NCBI GenBank assembly: GCA_047629355.1
Contig: JBLHWU010000029.1
Location: forward strand, 1 to 38,094
DNA from: CAYUNA01 sp047629355
Lineage (GTDB): Bacteria; Bacteroidota; Bacteroidia; Chitinophagales; Saprospiraceae
Reading direction: 5' to 3'
Length of the DNA stretch: 38,094 nucleotides
In this document: one piece after another, positions 31,197 to 38,094 of the stretch
Numbering within the stretch: the first letter of the stretch is position 1
How the letters are laid out: each line of letters begins with the position of its first letter
The notes under the pieces: model-generated
Database searches by the model: none
Told to the model about the DNA's origin: nothing
Seen by the model: only the letters and a program-made list of their open reading frames with translations
Program-made: the position numbers and the translations under genes

Positions 31197-32687
31197 ATGA
31201 GCTTTTTTAAAAAATTATTCGGACAAGGTAAAGAAGACGAACTCAAAAAACAAGAAGCGGAAGCAAAACGAATTGCGGAAGAACAAGTACGTGTTGCCTC
31301 TGAAAAAACAGCAGAAGAACAGCGCGTGCTTGAAGCTAAAGCTGCCGAAGCGAAACTAGTTGCAGCAGAAGCAAGACGATTAGCAGAAAAACAACAGCAG
31401 GAAGCAGAAGCAGCGAAACGAGCAACTGAAGAACAAGAAATAGCCGTAGCATCGCAAACTGCAAATGTTGAGTTGGCGCAAGAAGAACGCCAAGCATTAG
31501 AAGCTAAAGCGGCCGAAACAAAAAGACAAATAGAAGAGGAAAAGCGAGCACTCAAAACACAAACAGTAGAAGCTAGACGAGTTACAGCAGCACAGGCTAA
31601 AAAAGAGCAACAGATTGGAGCCGAAAAACAAAGAAAGATAGACGCAAAGACTGCAAAAGCCAAACTTCAAGCAGAGGATGAACGACAAGCGATGGCAGCA
31701 AGAACCGCTAAGGTAGAAGCAGAAAAGGCCAAGTCTAAAACCAGTTTTTGGGGTGGAAAAAAGGACTTGGATATAGGATTAGAAAAAACAAAATCAAGCT
31801 TTTTTGGTAAACTTTCACGGGCAGTTGCGGGTAAATCAACCGTAGATGAGGAGGTCTTGGATGAAGTCGAACAGGTATTGATTACTTCGGATGTAGGATT
31901 AGAGACAACGATTAAGATTATAGAGCGAATTGAGGAGAGAGTAGCAAAAGATAAATATCTGAACACCAGTGAATTGAATGCTATTTTGCGCGATGAAATT
32001 GTAAAACTTTTAGCGGAAAACAACACGGAAGATATTCGCGACTTTTCTACTCCAGTGGGTAAAAAACCATACGTGATGTTGGTTGTAGGTGTGAATGGTG
32101 TGGGGAAGACGACAACGATTGGGAAGTTGGCGTATCAGCTAAAGAAGCAAGGTAAAAAAGTCGTAATTGGAGCAGGGGATACCTTCCGAGCAGCGGCGGT
32201 TGACCAATTGGAAATTTGGGCGAACCGTGTGGGCTGCGAATTTTTCAGCAAAGGTATGTATACTGACCCTGCAGCGGTGGCTTATGAAACGGTAGAGTAT
32301 GCGATTGAGAATAATTGCGACGTTGCGATTATTGATACGGCGGGACGATTGCATACGAAGATTAATTTGATGAAAGAATTGGGCAAAATCAAACGCTCTG
32401 TCGGCAAATGTTTGAATGGTGCGCCGCATGATGTGATGCTCGTTTTGGATGCAACAACAGGACAAAATGCGATTGAGCAAGCTACAAAATTTACCGCAGC
32501 GACCGATGTTTCTTGTTTGGCATTGACAAAATTGGATGGAACGGCGAAAGGTGGTGTGGCGATTGGAATTTCTGACCAGTTTAAAATTCCGATTAAATAC
32601 ATTGGTATTGGAGAAGGCATGGAGCAATTGCAGGTATTTAATAAGAAGGATTTTGTAGAGGCAATGTTTGGTGACCCTACGGTGTAA
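31197..32687 (+). CDS. ftsY: Signal recognition particle receptor FtsY, with a long coiled-coil insert
   Basis: This GTPase docks SRP-bound ribosomes at the inner membrane for cotranslational insertion. 496 residues. The NG domain starts near 190: KKDLDIGLEKTKSSFFGKL, the N domain (VDEEVLDEVEQVLITSDVG), G1 GVNGVGKTT (298-306), then GDTFRAAAVDQLE, DTAGRL, TKLDGTAKGG and the closing YIGIGEGMEQLQVF. The amphipathic start MSFFKKLFGQGKED is the membrane-targeting helix. Between it and the NG domain lie about 175 residues of Ala/Glu/Lys/Gln-rich coiled coil (about 13-187), far longer than in typical Bacteroidota FtsY, which have about 320 residues in all. It is followed by a two-way terminator. Confidence 0.95.
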   Translation: MSFFKKLFGQGKEDELKKQEAEAKRIAEEQVRVASEKTAEEQRVLEAKAAEAKLVAAEARRLAEKQQQEAEAAKRATEEQEIAVASQTANVELAQEERQALEAKAAETKRQIEEEKRALKTQTVEARRVTAAQAKKEQQIGAEKQRKIDAKTAKAKLQAEDERQAMAARTAKVEAEKAKSKTSFWGGKKDLDIGLEKTKSSFFGKLSRAVAGKSTVDEEVLDEVEQVLITSDVGLETTIKIIERIEERVAKDKYLNTSELNAILRDEIVKLLAENNTEDIRDFSTPVGKKPYVMLVVGVNGVGKTTTIGKLAYQLKKQGKKVVIGAGDTFRAAAVDQLEIWANRVGCEFFSKGMYTDPAAVAYETVEYAIENNCDVAIIDTAGRLHTKINLMKELGKIKRSVGKCLNGAPHDVMLVLDATTGQNAIEQATKFTAATDVSCLALTKLDGTAKGGVAIGISDQFKIPIKYIGIGEGMEQLQVFNKKDFVEAMFGDPTV

Positions 32688-32711
32688 AATTACTTTACAA
32701 ACTTGAATAAT

Positions 32712-32747
32712 AAAAATAGAGGACAATGTGAATTGTCCTCTATTTTT
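32712..32747. terminator. Bidirectional terminator between ftsY and DUF4249
   Basis: AAAAATAGAGGACAAT and ATTGTCCTCTATTTTT pair with a four-base loop. A- and T-tracts on both sides let it serve ftsY (plus) and the DUF4249 gene (minus). Confidence 0.9.
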
Positions 32748-32796
32748 ATTTAAACCATTCAGGTCATTTTCAAAAAGTAAATCCCTAACCTACACA

Positions 32797-33705
32797 TCAT
32801 TCAATCTCCACCGCCATTTCCGAAACCGCCGCCACATTAAACATCCCCAAGACTTGCTCACCATCTTCTCTAAAAATATTCCCCGTTGTATTAATAACCG
32901 GTTCTGAAAAGATACCATTATTCCCATTGGTAATCTGCCGTTGTGCAGTTACTAAAAAGTAAAAAGCGTCGTTATTAATAGCGTGCAATTCTACCCGGAT
33001 TTCGTCACCTACTGCCCACGGTGCAACGTCGCCATCATCTTCCGTGTCTGGGTCAGGTTCTCGATTTATAGACTCTCGAATTGGGGTAATAAAAATCAAT
33101 CCATCAACAGAGCCACCTTCCGAAAAACCGGCATCAAAAGCAAGGTTAATTTCACCAGGCTTGTTTAGAAATACGCCATTTTTAAAGGTCTTTACCCAAT
33201 ACGTATCACCGCCACCGATTGGATCACGGGCGAAAAACTCTGCATAAATGCCATCAGGTCCAAAAGTTTCGTCATCCCGGAATTCGTAAGTAATGGAGTC
33301 GATTGGTGGCACGCGATTCATGGTAGAAAGAGAGCCGTAATCTTCTCCGTCTAATGTAATTTGTAAACCATAGTCCGTTCCGACTTCACCCAAGGTTTCA
33401 TTGGCTGCGGGCGTCCAAACGTATTGTCCTTTTTCAGCTTCTAAAAATTCAAAAACTGTTCCTGTGCTACTCGTCACCATTACCGTCGCGCCGCTCAATC
33501 CTTCGGGTAAATTGTTGTCAAAATAAGGTTGCGTCATAGATAAAGAAATGGTTTGCGAACCGGCTTGATTGGTTAGCCACGCATCTACGACCAATTGTTC
33601 CGTTAATGGCTCAACGTTGATGTCGATTTCGTCTTCACAACTAACTATAGTGAAGGCAAAAATTAAAAGGAAAAAGCTATATTTTATGATTGATTTGATA
33701 GTCAT
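32797..33705 (-). CDS. DUF4249 outer-membrane-associated lipoprotein
   Basis: 302 residues with a lipoprotein signal (SIIKYSFFLLIFAFTIVSC, lipobox Cys at about 23). A beta-rich chain of the DUF4249 family follows: LTEQLVVDAWLTNQAGSQTI near the start, then GLSGATVMVTSSTG and RVPPIDSITYEFRDD. DUF4249 genes regularly follow TonB-dependent receptor genes in Bacteroidota, and the protein probably acts as a substrate-binding or accessory lipoprotein of the receptor; the substrate is unknown. It lies 120 bases downstream of the receptor gene on the same strand, with a family F hairpin in the gap. Confidence 0.9.
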   Translation of the reverse strand: MTIKSIIKYSFFLLIFAFTIVSCEDEIDINVEPLTEQLVVDAWLTNQAGSQTISLSMTQPYFDNNLPEGLSGATVMVTSSTGTVFEFLEAEKGQYVWTPAANETLGEVGTDYGLQITLDGEDYGSLSTMNRVPPIDSITYEFRDDETFGPDGIYAEFFARDPIGGGDTYWVKTFKNGVFLNKPGEINLAFDAGFSEGGSVDGLIFITPIRESINREPDPDTEDDGDVAPWAVGDEIRVELHAINNDAFYFLVTAQRQITNGNNGIFSEPVINTTGNIFREDGEQVLGMFNVAAVSEMAVEIE

Positions 33706-33720
33706 TATTGTATTTTTTCT

Positions 33721-33815
33721 AAGAGGTCAGAAGTCAGACCATCTTTATTGTCAGAGGTCAGATTTACAACGTGTATCCTCTGACTTCTGACGATAAAATG
33801 GTCTGACTTCTCGCT
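33721..33815. repeat. Palindromic repeat, family F, copy 3, between receptor and DUF4249 genes
   Basis: AGAAGTCAGACCAT with TTTATTGTCAGAGGTCAGA at the left pairs with TCTGACTTCTGACGATAAA and ATGGTCTGACTTCT at the right, a stem of nearly 40 bp. It occupies almost the whole spacer of the receptor-lipoprotein pair. Confidence 0.8.
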
Positions 33816-33825
33816 TCTTTTTAAT

Positions 33826-36210
33826 TTAAAATTCAAAATTATACGCCACCGCTGGAATGAAGTTTCCAATCACCGACAACTGATAAGCCGACGTAGAAAC
33901 GGGCGCACCCACCGCAGTTCGGTTGTTATCTTGTCGCTGATAAACCGAAAACGAATTGCGTCGATTGTAAGCATTGTACACGGAGAAAACCCAGCGTCCT
34001 TGCCAGCGGCGTTCCTTGTTTTTCTTACCTTCTAAGATTGCCGCAAAGTCCATACGATGGTAATCAGGAATACGAGAATTGTTACGCGTACTTTCTGAAT
34101 TGTGTGGAACATAGTAGCCTTGCTGATAATATCCACCATTCGCAAACGTCACAGGAGTACCGGTGATGTAAGCGAAATTAGCCGAGAAAGACCAACGTTT
34201 GCCCGTGTCATAAAAAGCGGTTATGCTCAAATTCTGCGTTTGGTCAAACCGTGAAGGATACCAACCATTCTTGTTAATTCCATCCACTTTCAACTCCGTT
34301 CGCGCCAGCGTATAACTCACCCAACCCGTAAATTTCCCTTTGTTTTTCTTCAGCTGCAACTCCAAACCGTAAGCCCGACCATCGCCCGACAGAATGTCTC
34401 CTTCCAAAAAATCATTCAGCAATAAATCTGGATTTGGAGAGACAATATAGTCTAGCAAATTGTCCATTTTTTTATAATAAACCTCCGCCGAGAATTCGTA
34501 AGCATTGTCTTTAAAGTTTTGAAAATAACCAATTGCGTATTGGTCAGCTCGCTGCGGTTCGATGTTATTGGTACTTGGCGTCCAAACATCCACAGGCGTA
34601 GAAGCCGTCGTATTTGACACTAAATGAATGTATTGAGCCGTTCGCATATAGCTGGCTTTTACGGATTTATCTTCATCTAATTGGTATTTAACGGCCAGAC
34701 GAGGTTCTAAATTTGCGTAAGTTTTAATGGACTCCCATTGGTCAAAATCAGTAACGCCTATAACGGGACGGCGCGTGCCTGCAGGTGCATCGCCAAATTC
34801 ATACGCATTGCCCGAACCCGTATAATTGAAATGAGAAAACCGCAATCCGTAATTGGTTTCAAACCGTCCGAATTTTAACTCATTTTCGATATAAACAGCA
34901 CTTTCAATCGCGTATTGTTTCGCCAAACTCAAATCTGTCGTTTCGCTTTCACTGACGCCAATTGCATTGCCTGGCTCAAATTCGTAGAGGATTCCTTGTC
35001 CACCAAAACGTAAGATGTTATTTGGAGAAAGGTAGTAAGTAAACTCTGGTTTTGCACTGTAATTGATAATCTTCGCATCCCAATTAAAACTATTTTCAGA
35101 ATCATCCCCAAACTTGATTTCATAATCGTAATTGCTATAAAAAAGCGTTAGGTTCGAAAACAATTTTTCATTAAACAAATGATTCCAACGGGCGGTTGCT
35201 GTACCATTTCCCCAATTAAAACCAGCGTCATTACCAAAACCAAAATTATCACGACCTAAATATCCTGATAAGAAAACCCGATTTTTATCATTGATATTAT
35301 AGTTGGTTTTAACTGTCAAATCATAGAAATTTAAAACAGTATTGTCCAAATCTCCAGTCAAGAACGGCTTAGCCAACACATCAATATATGATCGCCGTGC
35401 TGCCACAATAAATGACGCTTTGTCTTTAATAATTGGTGCTTCGACTGAAAAACGGCTAAAAATCGTCCCAATTCCGCCTGTTAACGCTAATTTTTTGCTG
35501 TTTCCCTCCTTCATCCGTACATCCAAGATAGACGACAATCGACCACCGAAACGCGATGGAATTCCGCCTTTATACAATTGTACATCTTTCACAGCATCAG
35601 GGTTAAAAACGGAGAAGAAACCGAATAGATGCGAAGAATTATAAACGGGTGCTTCGTCCAACAAGACCAAATTCTGGTCAATACTCCCCCCCCGAACATT
35701 GAAACCTGTCGCACCCTCTCCTACCGTACTCACGCCTGGCAGCAATTGCAAACTCCGAATAATTTCAACTTCTCCCAACAAGGAAGGAATCTTTTTAATC
35801 GTCGCAGCATCCAATTTATTGACGCTCATTTGCAAATCAGAAACATTTTTATCTTCGGCTTCGGAAGTTACGACTACTTCGACCAAATTCTCAATATCTT
35901 CGCCCATTTCTGCATCAAATTTGATATTTTGAATCAAATTAATAATCTCCCTCCTGGTTTCAAAACCAATGTAACCAAATTCAATATTGTACGTTCCCGC
36001 AGGAATCGAAATGGAGTAGAAACCGTATTCATTGGAGGTCGTCCCTGTTTCCAATTCTTTGATAAAAACGGACGCACCGATGAGCGTTTCCCCCGTCGCG
36101 CCGTCTTTGAGATAGCCGTTAAGGGTGAATTTTTCTTGTGAAAATGCGGTGATAGACAGTCCGCAGAATAGCAGCAGTCCGACGCATTTTTTGAATAACT
36201 TATATTTCAT
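33826..36210 (-). CDS. TonB-dependent outer-membrane receptor with CarboxypepD-regulatory-like domain
   Basis: 794 residues. Signal peptide about 1-24, a carboxypeptidase-regulatory-like beta sandwich about 27-105 (FTLNGYLKDGATGETLIGAS), plug domain about 110-235 (VEVVVTSEAEDKNVS, LLPGVSTVGEGATGFNVRGG, LYKGGIPSRFGGRLSSILDV) and a 22-strand beta barrel ending in the expected aromatic C-terminus (FIPAVAYNFEF). It imports an unknown ligand across the outer membrane using TonB energy. It is shorter than SusC-type receptors and paired with DUF4249 rather than SusD. The plug codons for Arg173-Gly174-Gly175 contain a run of eight G (35686-35693), a possible slippage site. Confidence 0.93.
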   Translation of the reverse strand: MKYKLFKKCVGLLLFCGLSITAFSQEKFTLNGYLKDGATGETLIGASVFIKELETGTTSNEYGFYSISIPAGTYNIEFGYIGFETRREIINLIQNIKFDAEMGEDIENLVEVVVTSEAEDKNVSDLQMSVNKLDAATIKKIPSLLGEVEIIRSLQLLPGVSTVGEGATGFNVRGGSIDQNLVLLDEAPVYNSSHLFGFFSVFNPDAVKDVQLYKGGIPSRFGGRLSSILDVRMKEGNSKKLALTGGIGTIFSRFSVEAPIIKDKASFIVAARRSYIDVLAKPFLTGDLDNTVLNFYDLTVKTNYNINDKNRVFLSGYLGRDNFGFGNDAGFNWGNGTATARWNHLFNEKLFSNLTLFYSNYDYEIKFGDDSENSFNWDAKIINYSAKPEFTYYLSPNNILRFGGQGILYEFEPGNAIGVSESETTDLSLAKQYAIESAVYIENELKFGRFETNYGLRFSHFNYTGSGNAYEFGDAPAGTRRPVIGVTDFDQWESIKTYANLEPRLAVKYQLDEDKSVKASYMRTAQYIHLVSNTTASTPVDVWTPSTNNIEPQRADQYAIGYFQNFKDNAYEFSAEVYYKKMDNLLDYIVSPNPDLLLNDFLEGDILSGDGRAYGLELQLKKNKGKFTGWVSYTLARTELKVDGINKNGWYPSRFDQTQNLSITAFYDTGKRWSFSANFAYITGTPVTFANGGYYQQGYYVPHNSESTRNNSRIPDYHRMDFAAILEGKKNKERRWQGRWVFSVYNAYNRRNSFSVYQRQDNNRTAVGAPVSTSAYQLSVIGNFIPAVAYNFEF

Positions 36211-36333
36211 GATTTTAAAATTGAAATGAGCGGTTGTAAATGTTTTTTTGAAAATATCTATTTTTCAGATTAGGGGAAAGGCAATTAATAAACTACGCAA
36301 TTTTACAGCGGATATTAATTGCATTTTAGCTTA
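36211..36333. other. Upstream region of the receptor gene
   Basis: AT-rich sequence with no ORF and no clear TAnnTTTG box. Two foldback elements follow directly at 36334-36651, about 125 bases upstream of the receptor start codon. Confidence 0.4.
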
Positions 36334-36488
36334 AGTAAGTGACCGTAATTTTCTCTCTCCAAAAAAACATCGCGCTTAGCCTGCAGCGACGCGGAGAGGG
36401 TCTTGAAGGATAAAAGCAATTTTACAAACCACTTTTATCGCTCAAACTCTCTTTGATTTTAATGTCAAGATATTTAGGGTAGCCTACT
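36334..36488. repeat. Foldback element, family E, copy 2, with family B-like ends
   Basis: 155 bp between TA (36332-36333) and TA (36489-36490). The left end is AGTAAGTGACCGTAA, and the inverted right end reads AGTAGGCTACCCTAAATA, close to family B ends (AGTAGGTGACCTTAAATA). The interior has the family E hairpins in decayed form (GAGAG...GGATAAAAG with CTTTTATC...CTCTC). Confidence 0.72.
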
Positions 36489-36490
36489 TA

Positions 36491-36651
36491 AGTAACGGTA
36501 AAAAAATAAGTATAGATTCTTGGGAGAGCCGTTTTGTTCTCCGTTTTTGCTTTAAAAATGCGATTAATGTTGATATAATGGGCATTTTCAAGGTGAAAAA
36601 TGAGGGCAAAATATCCTCTCAAGAATCTGTAGTTATTTTCTTCGCGTTCCT
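36491..36651. repeat. Foldback element with family A ends and a different stem
   Basis: 161 bp. It begins AGTAACGGTAAAAAAATAAG, identical to family A for 19 bases, and ends GCGTTCCT before TA (36652-36653). The inner stem is not the CCATCTA stem but AGATTCTTGGGAGAG paired with CCTCTCAAGAATCT. It shares the TA at 36489-36490 with the preceding element. Confidence 0.75.
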
Positions 36652-36784
36652 TAAATAGATTTTAGAAATAAAAGACACGAAGAAAGGAAAAGAGTTGTCT
36701 AAAGCAAACATTTTATCAACTAAGAAAGGAAAAAATTAGACGAAAACCGTTTTTGGAGTTTTTAGAAAATTAATACGCCATGAT

Positions 36785-36810
36785 AAAAGGGAAAAGGGAA
36801 AAGGGAAAAG
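36785..36810. repeat. Heptanucleotide tandem repeat (AAAAGGG, 3.7 copies)
   Basis: Three exact copies of AAAAGGG and a partial fourth lie just downstream of the LytTR gene's stop. The number of copies may vary between strains. Confidence 0.8.
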
Positions 36811-36820
36811 AATTTATAAT

Positions 36821-37174
36821 CTACATTTCTAACTTTCTACTTTCTACTAAATCTTTTAATTCTTGCTTTTTGGTTCGACTAAAAGGAAGCCAACTTTCAC
36901 AAATTCTTAGCTCACATTTGACAAAGTCAATGGCATCAATTTGAGACAATTTTATCAAATAGCTTCGATGAATCCGCATAAAAATGTCATCTGCCAATTT
37001 ACCTTCTAAAACACTTAAATTGGCTTGACTAGTATATTGACGATCATCTGTTAACTGCACTTTTAAATAATCTCCAGATGCTTCAAAGTAAGCAATATCA
37101 TCAACAAATATCTTGTAGAAAATTCCTTTTTTCTTTAAAAAAATATAATCCTCTGGTAATAACTGACTATTCAT
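36821..37174 (-). CDS. Stand-alone LytTR DNA-binding regulator
   Basis: 117 residues consisting almost wholly of one LytTR domain: DYIFLKKKGIFYKIFVDDIA, YFEASGDYLKVQL, then LSVLEGKLADDIFMRIHRSYLIKLSQIDAID and LPFSRTKKQELKDLV. The RIHRSYLI segment and the closing strand are typical. No receiver domain is present, unlike most LytTR response regulators, and no upstream ORF suggests a lost one. It may be constitutively DNA-binding or controlled by an interacting kinase. It lies upstream of, and in the same direction as, the receptor pair, separated by two repeats. A 5' promoter is not obvious. Confidence 0.87.
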   Translation of the reverse strand: MNSQLLPEDYIFLKKKGIFYKIFVDDIAYFEASGDYLKVQLTDDRQYTSQANLSVLEGKLADDIFMRIHRSYLIKLSQIDAIDFVKCELRICESWLPFSRTKKQELKDLVESRKLEM

Positions 37175-37375
37175 AAAAATGTATTTTTTTTATAAAAATG
37201 GCTATAGAATATCTGCTAGTCTATTGGTTGATAATAGCTAATCTATTCTAATATCTGATGTTGAAAACCGGATAACATCCTTATTTTGAGTATATTACAT
37301 TTAAATTAAAAGCCCGTCTGAATATTTTTCTGACTGGGTACTGCCAATATAGTAATTTTTAAAATGAAAAACAAC
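37175..37375. other. AT-rich region upstream of the LytTR gene
   Basis: No ORF. Weak inverted text (CAGTCTATTGGTTGATAATAG type, and GTCTGAATATTTTTCTGAC near 37315-37335) is present. No consensus promoter is recognised. Confidence 0.4.
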
Positions 37376-37520
37376 TAGTAAACAGTTAAAAGTGCGAAAA
37401 AATTGAGACGTAAAAAAATTGCAAAAAATTCAGGCTTTGAAAACAAAATGCGCCCTGACTGCAACAGCGTGGAATGGGTATTGAGGTATAAAAATGCGAA
37501 TAAGTTTTTGTTACACGGTA
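37376..37520. repeat. Degenerate family E-like element
   Basis: It contains a decayed version of the family E core (ATGCGCCCTGACTGCAACAG, then TTGAGGTATAAAAATGCG) and ends in TTACACGGTATTT, text repeated at the end of the next element. The left boundary (AGTAAACAGTTAAAAG) is uncertain. Confidence 0.45.
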
Positions 37521-37523
37521 TTT

Positions 37524-37720
37524 AGTACGCTGTAAAGTAAGTTTGTTTAAAGTTTAAGAAGCGAGAGAATTGTAAGATTTTCGAGCTTCAAAAAATACCG
37601 TGCGCATTGCCTGCGGCAATGCGGGTGTGCTTTTTAAGGGGTAAAAACAGTTTTTATAAACCGTTTTTACCCATTAAAATCCCCAAGGAAAAATGCAACG
37701 AGACTTACTTTACACGGTAT
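37524..37720. repeat. Foldback element, family E, copy 3
   Basis: About 197 bp. The ends are AGTACGCTGTAAAGTAAGT and ACTTACTTTACACGGTA. Internal hairpins are GCATTGCC-tgc-GGCAATGC and GGGTAAAAAC...GTTTTTACCC, both with paired changes relative to copy 1 (GCGTTGCC/GGCAACGC and GGGATAAAA/TTTTATCCC). Confidence 0.75.
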
Positions 37721-37722
37721 TT

Positions 37723-37913
37723 GGTAACGGTAAAAAAATAACTTTCCCAACTCTCCTGTATTTCTTTTGCCCTTATTTTTTACTTCTGAAACAGTCATTA
37801 TGAATAGATAACTTCTATTTCAAAAGCAAATACCTCTTGTCATTTCGACCGAAGTGAAGAAAAAGACCAAAATAAACGAGGAGAGATGGCGGAGTTATTC
37901 TTTCACTCTTACT
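37723..37913. repeat. Foldback element, family A, copy 5
   Basis: About 191 bp directly following the family E copy. Left end GTAACGGTAAAAAAATAAC; the right end TCACTCTTACT abuts TA (37914-37915). The inner stem is CTCTCCT paired with AGGAGAG, a third sequence version at the place of CTATCAA / TTGCTAG in other copies. The interior CATTTCGACCGAAGTGAAG is the common module. Confidence 0.78.
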
Positions 37914-38011
37914 TAGTTACTGACCTTACGCAGGTCAAAAATTAGAAAATCACCAAAATATTATTGGGGAAACTTCATAACATATAATTTGCGGCTAAAA
38001 GAAGCTGTATT

Positions 38012-38094
38012 ATGAAAAATCCACACATTTTGGACTTGTATTCGGATTACCTGATTTCGTCGTTTAAACTAACGACAGCCACGGGAATGTCCAA
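38012..38094 (+). mobile_element. Start of an IS transposase gene (partial)
   Basis: The ATG at 38012 begins MKNPHILDLYSDYLISSFKL and then TTATGMS up to the window edge. This start resembles that of DDE transposases of the IS4/IS701 group found in Bacteroidota; the identification is from remembered family resemblance and rests on 27 residues. The left end of the IS should lie between about 37916 and 38011; a small palindrome TGACCT-tacgc-AGGTCA at 37921-37937 is a possible boundary mark. Confidence 0.6.

Noticed and set aside
1..38094. CRISPR array
   Set aside because: Repeats are dispersed inverted elements; no regularly spaced direct repeats with unique spacers and no cas genes are present.

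Overview
The window looks like chromosomal DNA of an AT-rich Bacteroidota, probably a Saprospiraceae-like or related lineage. The support is: type IX secretion (T9SS) C-terminal sorting domains on several secreted proteins, promoter boxes of the Bacteroidota form TTG-N20-TAnnTTTG (clearest upstream of gap), the block tRNA-Arg / rpmB / rpmG / DUF4295 / ftsY, a TonB-dependent receptor paired with a DUF4249 lipoprotein, and DUF4783 and DUF4328 proteins. Species cannot be read from the sequence.

Layout. 1-2540: tail of an unknown gene, nadC, a GbsR/MarR-like regulator and a DUF4783 secreted protein. 3030-8590: a small conserved-looking protein, a small membrane protein, then a sigma-54 response regulator, an ECF sigma factor and a membrane histidine kinase. 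8733-10340: a T9SS cargo gene broken by a one-base frameshift and by a foldback element. 10463-15628: gpsA, an alpha/beta hydrolase, pgk and gap. 16334-23535: a T9SS protein with Asp-box motifs, a broken four-helix-bundle gene, a TonB-like protein, an NAD-dependent epimerase, a YkgJ-type cysteine protein and a DUF4328 membrane protein. 23647-29817: a WD40 protein, a second histidine kinase, a GT39-like glycosyltransferase and a frameshifted subtilisin-like T9SS protease. 29971-32687: tRNA-Arg(ACG), bL28, bL33, DUF4295 and FtsY with an unusual coiled-coil insert. 32797-37174: DUF4249, TonB-dependent receptor and a LytTR regulator. The right edge enters an IS transposase gene.

The outstanding property is the intergenic DNA. 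It is packed with short (about 120-190 bp) non-coding foldback elements. Most begin AGTA and end TACT, several are flanked by TA, and nearly the whole element folds into one hairpin. At least five families share outer ends but differ inside, and base changes in one arm are often matched in the other. The elements have inserted into a gene (with an exactly reconstructable empty site), into each other and side by side sharing one TA; they also supply stop codons and possibly part of a promoter. No transposase for them lies in the window; the TA target suggests an IS630/Tc1-mariner type enzyme elsewhere.

Core metabolism (gap and pgk in the same direction, gpsA, nadC) and translation/secretion genes are intact. 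The damage is concentrated in accessory genes: two of three clear T9SS cargo genes and the four-helix-bundle gene are broken.
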